The translations under genes and the position numbers were made by a program. Source: Solibacillus sp045640265 (GTDB taxonomy: Bacteria; Bacillota; Bacilli; Bacillales_A; Planococcaceae). Taken from it: a DNA stretch of 24,042 bases. Below are positions 14,931 to 21,543 of the stretch, one piece after another (within the stretch, counting starts at the first letter, position 1; the number at the start of each line of letters is the position of its first letter). The DNA is taken from NCBI GenBank assembly GCA_045640265.1, contig JAZUES010000227.1, positions 1 to 24,042 of the forward strand, in the 5' to 3' direction. The notes under the pieces are model-generated. The model saw only the letters and a list, made by a program, of their open reading frames with translations, ran no database searches and was not told the origin of the DNA.

Positions 14931-15152
14931 TTCAATATATTCATAAATGCGCTTTGTTAGCTCTGCTGGTGTATCGGCCTCAACTAAGTCGCCATTAACA
15001 ACCGCGTAAAAACCTGCTGCACATTTCGTACAATAGCTTAAACAGCCGTACTCTAATACATCAATATTGGGGTCTTTTTCAAGTATTTCATATGTTTCCT
15101 GCGCACCGTTTGCTAGATTACTTATACAAAATTCAACTAATGGATTCAACAC
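14913..15152 (-). CDS. yuzB: YuzB, DUF1450 small cysteine-motif protein
   Basis: A 79-residue protein: NPLVEFCISNLANG at the N-terminus, ILEKDPNIDVLEYGCLSYCTKC in the middle and ENPMW at the end make it a clear YuzB. Cysteines C9, C37, C41 and C44 resemble the spacing of thioredoxin-like 2Fe-2S ferredoxins, but cluster binding is inference. The start is TTG (15152), with GAGGTG seven bases upstream on the reverse strand. It diverges from yutJ, and the 196-base spacer holds Rex operators that sit nearer yutJ but could also affect yuzB. Confidence 0.9.
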   Translation of the reverse strand: MLNPLVEFCISNLANGAQETYEILEKDPNIDVLEYGCLSYCTKCAAGFYAVVNGDLVEADTPAELTKRIYEYIEENPMW

Positions 15153-15228
15153 CTGTCACCTCACTATTAGCCATGCTACTTTGTTTTTTTGTTCGCGTCA
15201 ATTGGTCTGTTTGAGTAAGAAAAAGTTC

Positions 15229-15246
15229 TTGTGAAAAGTTTCACAA
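15229..15246. promoter_or_regulatory. Rex operator 1
   Basis: TTGTGA-AAAGTT-TCACAA: both half-sites match the Rex consensus exactly (TTGTGAnnnnnnTCACAA). Rex represses when the NADH/NAD+ ratio is low. Confidence 0.85.
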
Positions 15247-15262
15247 AATCATTTCTAATATA

Positions 15263-15280
15263 TTGTGAAACTTATCACAA
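15263..15280. promoter_or_regulatory. Rex operator 2, overlapping the yutJ -35
   Basis: TTGTGA-AACTTA-TCACAA, again an exact half-site match. Its first six bases double as the -35 of the yutJ promoter, so Rex bound here would block RNA polymerase. Centre-to-centre distance to operator 1 is 34 bp. Confidence 0.88.
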
Positions 15281-15291
15281 ACAGTTATAAT
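15263..15291 (+). promoter_or_regulatory. Sigma-A promoter of yutJ
   Basis: TTGTGA (15263-15268), exactly 17 bp, TATAAT (15286-15291). The consensus -10 and ideal spacing make it strong; Rex operator 2 covers the -35 and most of the spacer. Confidence 0.85.
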
Positions 15292-15348
15292 ATTTAAGGA
15301 ATCTTAGTGAATAAAATTATTATTAAATAGATATGAGGGAAAAATGCT

Positions 15349-16416
15349 ATGCAAAAACTAGTTCTATTAGGCGGCGGATTTGGTAACATGCGCGTTTTAT
15401 TACGTCTTTTACCGAGCTTACCAGCAGATGTAGAAATTACATTAGTAGACCGTACAGCTTTTCACAGCTTAAAAACAGAATTTTACGCACTTGCTGCTGG
15501 TACATCAACAGATAAAGAAGTTCGTGTTGATTTTCCAGAACATGATCGATTAAAACGAGTATATGGAGAAATCGTTCGTATCGATCGCGAAGACAAAAAA
15601 GTGTATTTAGAAGACGATACTATTATTGATTATGATCAGCTTGTTATCGGTTTAGGCTGTGTTGATAAATATCATGGCGTTCCAGGTGCCGATGAATTTA
15701 CTTACAGCATTCAAACAATTGCAAACTCTCGTAAAACATTTGAAAAGGTATGCGGTTTAGCACCAGGCTCAACTGTAGCCATCGTTGGTGCAGGTCTTTC
15801 GGGGATTGAATTTGCAAGTGAGCTACGTGAAAGTCGCACAGACTTAAATGTTAAATTATTCGACCGCTCTCATCGTATTTTACGTGACTTCCCAGAGAAG
15901 CTAAGTGAATACATTAAAAAATGGTTCGAAAAAAATAACGTAGAAGTCATTCCAAAATCAAACATCACACGTATTGAAGACGGTCGCCTTCACAACCATG
16001 ATGAAGTAATCGAAGCAGATGTCATCGTTTGGACTGCTGGTGTACAACCAGTTAAAATCGTTCGTGAATTAGACGTTGAAAAAGATAAATTTAATCGTGC
16101 TGTTATTACAGATCACTACCATGTAGTAGGTGACGAAGATGTGTTTGTCATTGGTGACTGTGCCGCTTCTCATTTACCACCAACAGCGCAATTAGCAGAA
16201 GAACAAGCAGAACGTGTTGTAAAAGTATTGAAAATGCGTTGGAAAGGTGAACCTTTACCTGAAAAACTTTCTGAAATCAAGATGAAGGGCTTTATGGGCT
16301 CTTTAGGTAAAAAGAAAGGCTTCGTTCATATTGCAGATACAACCGTTACAGGACGCATTGCGCGTTTAATGAAATCGGGCTATATGTGGTACTATAAACG
16401 ACAAAACGATAACTAA
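15349..16416 (+). CDS. yutJ: YutJ, type II NADH dehydrogenase-like flavoprotein
   Basis: A 355-residue two-dinucleotide-binding flavoprotein of the NDH-2 family, which oxidises NADH and passes electrons to quinone at the inner face of the membrane without pumping protons. The FAD motif is LLGGGFGNMRVL near the N-terminus (a GGGFGN variant of GxGxxG), the NAD(P)H motif is IVGAGLSGIEFASEL, and VFVIGDCAAS is the C-terminal FAD segment. It is shorter than classical Ndh (about 390-400 residues), with a reduced C-terminal membrane-anchoring region, so quinone reductase activity is likely but not certain. AGGGA lies before the ATG. Two Rex operators on its promoter fit an NADH-consuming enzyme induced when NADH builds up. 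Confidence 0.92.
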   Translation: MQKLVLLGGGFGNMRVLLRLLPSLPADVEITLVDRTAFHSLKTEFYALAAGTSTDKEVRVDFPEHDRLKRVYGEIVRIDREDKKVYLEDDTIIDYDQLVIGLGCVDKYHGVPGADEFTYSIQTIANSRKTFEKVCGLAPGSTVAIVGAGLSGIEFASELRESRTDLNVKLFDRSHRILRDFPEKLSEYIKKWFEKNNVEVIPKSNITRIEDGRLHNHDEVIEADVIVWTAGVQPVKIVRELDVEKDKFNRAVITDHYHVVGDEDVFVIGDCAASHLPPTAQLAEEQAERVVKVLKMRWKGEPLPEKLSEIKMKGFMGSLGKKKGFVHIADTTVTGRIARLMKSGYMWYYKRQNDN

Positions 16417-16417
16417 T

Positions 16418-16455
16418 AATAAATGCCTCGCAACAAGTATTGCGAGGCATTATTT
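16418..16455. terminator. Terminator between convergent yutJ and yuzD
   Basis: A perfect 12-bp stem AATGCCTCGCAA (16422-16433) with TTGCGAGGCATT (16440-16451) and AT-rich flanks on both sides. Confidence 0.85.
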
Positions 16456-16786
16456 ATTCTTCGACAGGGACATAGCCTGCGTTTTCAAGCGCGGCAAATA
16501 CTGGTTTGATTTGTACGTAGCCTTCACCAACAACCTCATCATTGATTAACACTAAAGGATAGAAAAATTCATCTTCTTGAATACGATGTGCATAATCTTG
16601 ATCGCGTTCATTATCAATTATGCCTTCGATATCGATATAGCGAATAGTAAACGGTTGATTTGGATATTTACGTTCGATTGCTGCTTGAAGCCATTCGTAT
16701 GTATCTTTCGATGAGGGCGCATTAACACAGCTTGCACACATGATTTCTGCACCGAAAACTTCAATAATTGCTTTTGGTTGTGACAT
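16454..16786 (-). CDS. yuzD: YuzD, DUF1462 thioredoxin-fold protein
   Basis: A 110-residue protein with a CxxC pair at C17/C20 (GAEIMCASCVNAPSSKDTYEWL), then IRYIDIEG and EDEFFYPLVLINDEVVGEG, with a proline at the cis-proline position of the thioredoxin fold (FYPLVL). It is recognised as YuzD (DUF1462). Function unknown, but its constant location beside nfu suggests a link with Fe-S or thiol chemistry. ATG 16786 has AAAGG about 11 bases upstream. It diverges from nfu with an overlapping promoter. Its leader is almost identical to that of the DUF2225 gene one kilobase away. Confidence 0.9.
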   Translation of the reverse strand: MSQPKAIIEVFGAEIMCASCVNAPSSKDTYEWLQAAIERKYPNQPFTIRYIDIEGIIDNERDQDYAHRIQEDEFFYPLVLINDEVVGEGYVQIKPVFAALENAGYVPVEE

Positions 16787-16836
16787 AGAAATTCATACCT
16801 TTCGTGATTCAACAATGGATTTTTTTACTTCTTCAC

Positions 16837-16865
16837 ATTATAATGATTTTAATGAAGGGAGTCGA
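16837..16865. promoter_or_regulatory. Overlapping divergent promoters of yuzD and nfu
   Basis: The palindrome ATTATAAT (16837-16844) gives TATAAT on both strands. Leftward, TCGACT (complement of 16860-16865) lies exactly 17 bp from its -10. Rightward, the -10 is 16839-16844 but the -35 near 16816 is poor. Only one polymerase could bind at a time. Confidence 0.6.
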
Positions 16866-16870
16866 GCAAA

Positions 16871-17107
16871 ATGACAGAAACAGAACAATATCAACAAGTA
16901 CAAGAAGTTTTAGATAAATTACGTCCATTCTTATTACGTGATGGCGGTGACTGTGAATTAGTAGATGTAGAAGACGGTGTTGTTAAACTACGTTTATTAG
17001 GTGCATGCGGTAGTTGCCCAAGTTCTACAATTACATTAAAAGCAGGTATCGAACGTGCGCTTTTAGAAGAAGTACCTGGTATTTTAGAAGTAGAACAAGT
17101 TTTCTAA
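16871..17107 (+). CDS. nfuA: Nfu-type Fe-S scaffold/carrier (YutI, NifU C-terminal domain)
   Basis: A 78-residue single-domain Nfu protein that binds a 4Fe-4S cluster between monomers and delivers it to target enzymes. RPFLLRDGGDCELVDVEDGVVKLRLLGACGSCPSSTITLKAGIE is the complete Nfu domain, with ligands C46 and C49 in CGSC. Bacillus subtilis YutI is the equivalent. It lacks the A-type N-terminal domain of Escherichia coli NfuA. GAAGGGAG is about 10 bases before the ATG. The gene stands alone between a divergent promoter and a strong terminator. Confidence 0.95.
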   Translation: MTETEQYQQVQEVLDKLRPFLLRDGGDCELVDVEDGVVKLRLLGACGSCPSSTITLKAGIERALLEEVPGILEVEQVF

Positions 17108-17116
17108 GTATAAATT

Positions 17117-17155
17117 AAGGGAGCAAGAGATATATTATCTCTTGCTCCTTTTTTT
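17117..17155. terminator. Terminator after nfu, shared with the DUF2225 gene
   Basis: A stem GAGCAAGAGATA with TATCTCTTGCTC, extended by AAGG/CCTT with one bulged G, followed by seven T's. The convergent reverse gene ends at 17154 inside the tail. Confidence 0.9.
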
Positions 17156-17846
17156 ATTGGGATATTTTTTCTCGTGCTGCACGCACTAGTTCCCATTGTT
17201 CCTTTGCCATATCCACTAGCTTCGCTTCACCGCCAGTACGTTGACTTTCGATAACACGTGAGAAGAAACGTGTGGCATTTTCATAATCTTCAAGACGACG
17301 TGATAGTTCGGCAATCATATACATAATACGTACACCTGACATTTGTGTACTTGCATAATCCTCTGTAGAGAAGCTCTCCATGTAATGATCGCGTGCCAGC
17401 GTTAAGAAACGTTTTTCTTGTGCCTCATTTTTTAACGAACGGTACAGCCAAGCTAATCGAAGTACTAGTCCTGAAGTGATGACGTACTTCTCTTTTTTTA
17501 TCGTCGCACATAAGAAGGCTAATTTATATGCCTGAATCGCGTCAAAAATTGTACGCTCTCCATTAAAGTTATGAGGCATCCAATTATTGCATACTTTTTC
17601 TTCGAGTAATTCTTTTACACCCGGTGCAAAATATTTATTGAAGTCTTCTGTAAAAGAAAAACCACAATGTTGACAAACGAATACATTATAGTAAAGTGCA
17701 TTGACATGATCATCTGTATAAATTGGTTGGAAATCAGTTTCTGTGTGTTCTATTTTAATTGATTTTGAGCGAACTTTTAATGTTGGAAAGCTTTTTTTGC
17801 AATGTAGACAGTCTACATTTTTTTCGTAAAAAGGTGAAACTTCCAT
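17154..17846 (-). CDS. DUF2225 protein with zinc-ribbon-like cysteines and helical repeats
   Basis: A 230-residue cytoplasmic protein. Two CxxC pairs, C13/C16 (VDCLHC) and C58/C61 (FVCQHCG), should form a zinc ribbon. The rest is helical with TPR-like segments (AWLYRSLKNEAQEKRFLTLARDHY and IAELSRRLEDYENATRFFSRVIE). This pattern is typical of DUF2225, whose function is unknown; TPR-like regions suggest protein binding. ATG 17846 follows a GAAAGG site. An extended -10 TGC-TATAAT reads leftward (TATAAT complement at 17882-17887). The 20 bases before its ATG nearly repeat those before yuzD. Confidence 0.85.
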   Translation of the reverse strand: MEVSPFYEKNVDCLHCKKSFPTLKVRSKSIKIEHTETDFQPIYTDDHVNALYYNVFVCQHCGFSFTEDFNKYFAPGVKELLEEKVCNNWMPHNFNGERTIFDAIQAYKLAFLCATIKKEKYVITSGLVLRLAWLYRSLKNEAQEKRFLTLARDHYMESFSTEDYASTQMSGVRIMYMIAELSRRLEDYENATRFFSRVIESQRTGGEAKLVDMAKEQWELVRAAREKISQ

Positions 17847-17881
17847 AGCAATTCAGACCTTTCGATTTATATTCTAAATCT

Positions 17882-17890
17882 ATTATAGCA
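17882..17890 (-). promoter_or_regulatory. Extended -10 promoter of the DUF2225 gene
   Basis: On the reverse strand, TGC-TATAAT is an exact extended -10; no good -35 is visible. Confidence 0.5.
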
Positions 17891-18002
17891 ACAAATTTAA
17901 TAAAACAACGATTGTTTAATGGATTATTTATGAAGATTTTAGGTATTTATTCCTTTTTAAATTAAATTTGCAATAGGGATATTAGCTTTTAAAGCAGTTT
18001 AG

Positions 18003-18032
18003 TTGGCACAGAGGAATGACAATTGATATGAT
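18003..18032 (+). promoter_or_regulatory. Candidate promoter of yutM
   Basis: TTGGCA (18003-18008), 18 bp, TATGAT (18027-18032), with TGA directly before the -10 (extended form). It lies about 25 bases before the start codon. Confidence 0.6.
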
Positions 18033-18057
18033 TAGAATAAGAAGGAAGGTGACTGGA

Positions 18058-18432
18058 ATGGCAAGTGAAAAACAAGTAATCATTTTAACTGAAGCTGCCG
18101 CATTTCAAGTCAAAGAAATGATGGTTCAAAATGAGGAACAGCAAGCTAGCCTACGTGTAGCTGTAAAAGGTGGCGGCTGCAGTGGCCTGTCATACGGTAT
18201 GGCGTTCGATAGCACAATTAACGAAAATGATTTTATCGACAACCAAAATGGTATTCAAATTTTAGTATCAAAAGAAGATGCAGGCATTTTACAAGGTACA
18301 AAAATTGACTTTAAGCAATCCCTTATGGGGGGCGGTTTTACCATCGATAACCCGAACGCACTTGCTTCATGTGGCTGTGGCTCAAGCTTTAAAGCAGCAG
18401 GTCGTGAGTCAACACCGCAAAATTGTGAGTAA
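18058..18432 (+). CDS. yutM: YutM, A-type Fe-S carrier (HesB/IscA/SufA family)
   Basis: A 124-residue A-type carrier that accepts clusters from the assembly scaffold and passes them to apo-enzymes. The three ligand cysteines are present: C41 in GGGCSGLSY and C105/C107 in SCGCGSSF. ATG 18058 (MASEKQVIIL) is chosen, with GGAAGGTG upstream; an in-frame ATG at 18016 would precede the predicted -10. Together with Suf and Nfu it gives the window a nearly full cluster-delivery route. The C-terminal extension after CGCGSSF (KAAGRESTPQNCE) includes one extra cysteine. Confidence 0.94.
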   Translation: MASEKQVIILTEAAAFQVKEMMVQNEEQQASLRVAVKGGGCSGLSYGMAFDSTINENDFIDNQNGIQILVSKEDAGILQGTKIDFKQSLMGGGFTIDNPNALASCGCGSSFKAAGRESTPQNCE

Positions 18433-18454
18433 TTAATTTTAAACTAAGCGAACG

Positions 18455-18494
18455 AAACCACCTACAAAGCGTCATAATTTGTAGGTGGTTTTTA
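18455..18494 (+). terminator. Terminator after yutM
   Basis: A perfect 14-bp stem, AAACCACCTACAAA (18455-18468) with TTTGTAGGTGGTTT (18478-18491), 9-base loop, T tail. Confidence 0.92.
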
Positions 18495-18544
18495 TATTGT
18501 CTAATTAATTTCAATAATACCTACCTATTTACTATGTTTTGGTG

Positions 18545-18583
18545 TATAATTTTGTATTATCGAAATTTTTGAATTATTATAAT
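18545..18583 (+). promoter_or_regulatory. Two candidate -10 boxes before the EAL gene
   Basis: TATAAT occurs at 18545-18550 and again at 18578-18583; neither has a convincing -35 at the usual distance. The ribosome binding site AAGGAGG follows at about 18600. Confidence 0.35.
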
Positions 18584-18613
18584 GGTAACACCTTTTGTTA
18601 AGGAGGCATTCAA

Positions 18614-19819
18614 ATGAGTGTTTTAGAGATGCTAGATAAGTTAGATCAAATTGAAGTATTATATGAGCCAATTTATAGTGCTGATGGTCATCGTGTTGTG
18701 GCTTATGAAGTCATTGGGCAAGTGAGTGGCGAAAACGGTGTCATTAACATAGAGCAATTTACATACGAAAAAGACGCACCAGAAGAGATCCGAGCGGAAA
18801 TAGAACTGCTTTTTGTTCGTAAATCATTACAATCTGTTGCAGAAAAAATCAGTGATGTTGGACTATTCATTCCGTGCAATCCGAATTTGCTCATGCTTGA
18901 TTTTGGAGAAAGCTATTTCAGCATGCTAAAAGAAATTATCAACGAAGAAAATTTATCTAATATTACGCTTGTCATGGCTGAACATAAATTCACAGGGGAT
19001 ATTCAGCAGCTTCATCATGCAGTGCGCTATATTAAAACTTACGGGGTTAAGATTGCCCTTTCAGATGTAGGGTCACAAACGCAATTAGAAAACTTACTGA
19101 TGTTAGAACCAAATGTGTTAAAAATTAATGTAGAACAATTAAACTATAATTTATGGGGTGCTCAAAATCATGCGTTTGCAACGATTCGTGAATTAGCATT
19201 GAAAATGGGAACCTTGTTACTAATTGAGAACATCGATACGGTGTATCAGTTACAATACGGTTGGAAGAACGGGGCACGTTATTATAAAGGGCCATACTTG
19301 CAAGAGCCACAGCAACAGTTTGTATCGCGTGATTCATTAAAGGAACGCTTCCGAAGTGAGTGTGAGCAATTTATTGTCGCAGAGAAAAAACAATTGCTTC
19401 AAAAATATGAAGAAATGAAGCGACTTGAAAAAATGATCTATACAGTCGTTGAACAAATTGCATTGAAAAGTACACAGGAAGAAAAATTAATGCAGCTGGC
19501 AAAGGCATTAGAAAATTGTGCATTTCGAATTTATATTTGTGAGAGCAATGGCTTCCAAACATCGCCAAATATTTGCTGGAAAGATCAGCAATGGGAAGTG
19601 CAGCATACAGCAAAGGGCAAAAACTGGAGCTGGCGTCCATATTTTTTACTGAATATTATTAGAATGGCGAAAGACCATAAAGGGGAGCTTTCATCCGTTT
19701 ATAGCGATATTGAAACGGGCGAGTTAACGAGAACCTTTTCAATGGCACTAAAGAATGAAGAGTTTTTATTTATCGATATTTCGTATGATTACTTATATGA
19801 GCATAATATAGTCAATTAA
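18614..19819 (+). CDS. ykuI: YkuI-like protein: degenerate EAL domain plus C-terminal sensor-like domain
   Basis: A 401-residue protein resembling Bacillus subtilis YkuI end to end: an EAL-fold domain (about 1-250), a helical linker (EQFIVAEKKQLLQKYEEMKRLEKM) and a PAS-like C-terminal domain (FRIYICESNGFQ, KNWSWRPYFLLNIIRM, YSDIETGELTRTFS). EAL domains normally hydrolyse c-di-GMP using metal ions. Here the EAL motif is EVI (E32), the conserved asparagine is P87, the first glutamate of ExxE is V120, the first aspartate of DDFG is S150 and the catalytic-site glutamine is K225. E32, D151, K170 and E205 remain. It is probably not a phosphodiesterase; it could be a c-di-GMP or other ligand receptor. 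Single gene with its own terminator. Confidence 0.85.
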   Translation: MSVLEMLDKLDQIEVLYEPIYSADGHRVVAYEVIGQVSGENGVINIEQFTYEKDAPEEIRAEIELLFVRKSLQSVAEKISDVGLFIPCNPNLLMLDFGESYFSMLKEIINEENLSNITLVMAEHKFTGDIQQLHHAVRYIKTYGVKIALSDVGSQTQLENLLMLEPNVLKINVEQLNYNLWGAQNHAFATIRELALKMGTLLLIENIDTVYQLQYGWKNGARYYKGPYLQEPQQQFVSRDSLKERFRSECEQFIVAEKKQLLQKYEEMKRLEKMIYTVVEQIALKSTQEEKLMQLAKALENCAFRIYICESNGFQTSPNICWKDQQWEVQHTAKGKNWSWRPYFLLNIIRMAKDHKGELSSVYSDIETGELTRTFSMALKNEEFLFIDISYDYLYEHNIVN

Positions 19820-19827
19820 AAAATTTG

Positions 19828-19868
19828 AACGTGCAAATGAGGAACACATTTCTTCATTTGCACGTTTC
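19828..19868 (+). terminator. Terminator after the EAL gene
   Basis: AACGTGCAAATGA (19828-19840) pairs with TCATTTGCACGTT (19854-19866), with further pairing inside; the T run is short (TTTCTT). Confidence 0.7.
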
Positions 19869-19898
19869 TTGCTACTATAGACTAAGGGGTGGATACAT

Positions 19899-20396
19899 TT
19901 GAAAAAAGATCGTGGCAAAGTTTGGCTAGGGGTAGCCGCAATTGTTGAAAATGAACGGGGCGAATGGTTGCTTGTGAAAAAGACGTATGGAGGCTTAAAG
20001 GGCGTTTGGTCGCTTCCTGCAGGCTTTGTGCAACAAGCAGAAACTGTGACGACTGCAGCAATGCGAGAAGTATTAGAAGAAACGGGTGTAGCATGTACTA
20101 TTAAGGGATTAGTAGGTTTTCGTTCAGGGGTCATTTCAAATGAAATCAGTGATAATATGGCTATTTTTTATAGTAAGCCAGTGGCGGAAAATCCAGAGCT
20201 AAAGTTACAGGAACGTGAAATTATTGAAGCGTGTTGGATGGCACCAAAGGAAATTGCACAGCATGCATTATCTTCTGTTATGCTCAAAGAAATGGCGAAT
20301 GAGCATATAGCACAACATGCTCTCCCAATTATTGAAGACATAAACCCAGGGGATATTTTTAGCTATAACGAATATCATTTATATTTCAAGAAATAA
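19899..20396 (+). CDS. Nudix hydrolase
   Basis: A 165-residue protein with an exact Nudix box, residues 42-64 (G, then five residues, E48, then seven, REVLEETGV), the Mg2+-binding signature of enzymes that cleave nucleoside diphosphates linked to another group. The start MKKDRGKVWLGVAAIVENERGEWLLVKK and WSLPAGFVQQAE are normal for MutT-like proteins. The substrate cannot be told from sequence; the GxxP spacing after the box might help specialists. TTG 19899 is the start: GGGGTGG lies six bases upstream and no ATG has similar support. Confidence 0.88.
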   Translation: MKKDRGKVWLGVAAIVENERGEWLLVKKTYGGLKGVWSLPAGFVQQAETVTTAAMREVLEETGVACTIKGLVGFRSGVISNEISDNMAIFYSKPVAENPELKLQEREIIEACWMAPKEIAQHALSSVMLKEMANEHIAQHALPIIEDINPGDIFSYNEYHLYFKK

Positions 20397-20437
20397 CAAT
20401 TATAAAAATCAAAAAAAATTAACAATATGGATAAGTT

Positions 20438-20468
20438 TTGACAATTAACTACTTCACTTCTTTATTAT
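20438..20468 (+). promoter_or_regulatory. Candidate promoter of yuiB
   Basis: A consensus TTGACA (20438-20443) lies 19 bp from TATTAT (20463-20468); the spacing is longer than ideal. Confidence 0.4.
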
Positions 20469-20536
20469 GGATGGGCAATTGAAAGAAGACACCTAATCAT
20501 GTAAAATTATGAGAGATTATTGGGGGTATACATATT

Positions 20537-20863
20537 ATGAATGATGTTTCATTAGTACAACTAATCATTTCGATTGTATTGTTTTTTGTTATGTTTTTCG
20601 GAATTGGCTTCTTGTTAAATATGCTATTACGTATGACTTGGCTAATGGCGTGCCTTTATCCATTTGTTGTCGTATTTATAATTGACGAAGTAAGTTTCCT
20701 AGATTACTTTTTTAAACCTGGCACAGCATTCCCTGCATTAGTGGATAAAGTGCAGGCGTTGCAAATTGTTGATATCTTAATTTTAGCTGGTGGATTTGGT
20801 GGTGCTCTTGTAGCAGGTTTCGTTATGATCGCACTTCGCAAAGCCGGTTATCGTATGTTTTAA
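20537..20863 (+). CDS. yuiB: YuiB, small integral membrane protein
   Basis: A 108-residue membrane protein with about three hydrophobic segments: SLVQLIISIVLFFVMFFGIG (about 5-30), WLMACLYPFVVVFII (about 35-50) and IVDILILAGGFGGALVAGFVMIAL (about 77-100). FFGIGFLLNMLLRMTW, PGTAFPALVDKV and the C-terminal LRKAGYRMF identify it as YuiB. Function unknown. GGGGG-containing bases precede the ATG by about ten. It is convergent with yuiD and separated from it by a strong two-way terminator. Confidence 0.9.
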   Translation: MNDVSLVQLIISIVLFFVMFFGIGFLLNMLLRMTWLMACLYPFVVVFIIDEVSFLDYFFKPGTAFPALVDKVQALQIVDILILAGGFGGALVAGFVMIALRKAGYRMF

Positions 20864-20865
20864 TA

Positions 20866-20906
20866 AAAACACGCTTACTTAGTAAAAGTAAGCGTGTTTT
20901 TTATTT
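20866..20906. terminator. Bidirectional terminator between yuiB and yuiD
   Basis: A perfect 15-bp stem, AAAACACGCTTACTT (20866-20880) with AAGTAAGCGTGTTTT (20886-20900), A's before and T's after. Confidence 0.92.
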
Positions 20907-20907
20907 T

Positions 20908-21381
20908 TTAAATTATACTGTAAACAATTACTGCAAGAAAAATACCAGCAAGTCCTCCTATGAATACTTCACTTTTTTTATGACCAAGCAAGGTTTTTAA
21001 GTCTTGTATTCTTTCTTGCTCATTCATATCTGGCCAGCGTTTTATTTCTTTGTAAAATAATTGAAGGTCACGACGCAATTCATTTAATACCGCTGCATGT
21101 TGCCCTGCTTGGTAACGAACATGGCTCGCATCATACATGACAATTCCTGCAAACATTGCAGCAACGGCAAAAATAGGGGAACCAAGGCTTGTTTCAAAGC
21201 CAACCGCAGTTGCCAAACTTGTTACTGCAGCTGAATGCGAACTAGGCATACCTCCAGTAGAAGTGAGTAAGCTCCAGTCAATTTTACGCGTCACAATAAA
21301 ATTAATAGGGATTTTTAATACTTGTGCGAATACAATAGCAAAAACCCCGAGCCAAAGTGGCGTATTTTGTAAAATTTCGAT
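20908..21381 (-). CDS. yuiD: YuiD, divergent PAP2 family (DUF212) membrane protein, non-standard start
   Basis: A membrane protein of the acid phosphatase/vanadium-haloperoxidase-related DUF212 family. TSTGGMPSSHSAAVTSLATAVG is the PSxH-like phosphatase motif and MYDASHVRYQAGQHAAVLN the later one. The only in-frame ATG/GTG/TTG is GTG 21294, which has no ribosome binding site and would remove the first membrane segment. The frame continues upstream for 29 well-conserved-looking residues (IEILQNTPLWLGVFAIVFAQ, then VLKIPINFI) to ATC 21381, which sits five bases after GGTG; an in-frame TAG is at 21399. Starting at 21381 gives 157 residues, close to the 158 I recall for Bacillus subtilis YuiD. 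The start is therefore ATC, or nearby ATC 21384 or ATT 21375, or the gene is mutated. Confidence 0.8.
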   Translation of the reverse strand: MEILQNTPLWLGVFAIVFAQVLKIPINFIVTRKIDWSLLTSTGGMPSSHSAAVTSLATAVGFETSLGSPIFAVAAMFAGIVMYDASHVRYQAGQHAAVLNELRRDLQLFYKEIKRWPDMNEQERIQDLKTLLGHKKSEVFIGGLAGIFLAVIVYSII

Positions 21382-21506
21382 GATTACACCAACTTTCTAA
21401 TAATTGCCAACATTATATCATTTTTTCATAAGTGTTGTTGTTTGTTCTTTTGCAGAAAAATTTTGAAAAGTCGGCTATTTCGTTTTCCGAATTAACTTCT
21501 TTTGTA

Positions 21507-21512
21507 TATAAT
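21507..21512 (+). promoter_or_regulatory. -10 box of pepA
   Basis: A consensus TATAAT lies 31 bases before the pepA start; the -35 is poor (TTTCCG at 17 bp). The ribosome binding site GGAGG is at 21531-21535. Confidence 0.45.
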
Positions 21513-21543
21513 GAAAGAGATCGATCTATAGGAGGCATTTAAC

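Noticed and set aside
21137..21400. 87-codon + strand frame opposite yuiD
   Set aside because: Antisense to the conserved YuiD frame, with no ribosome binding site.
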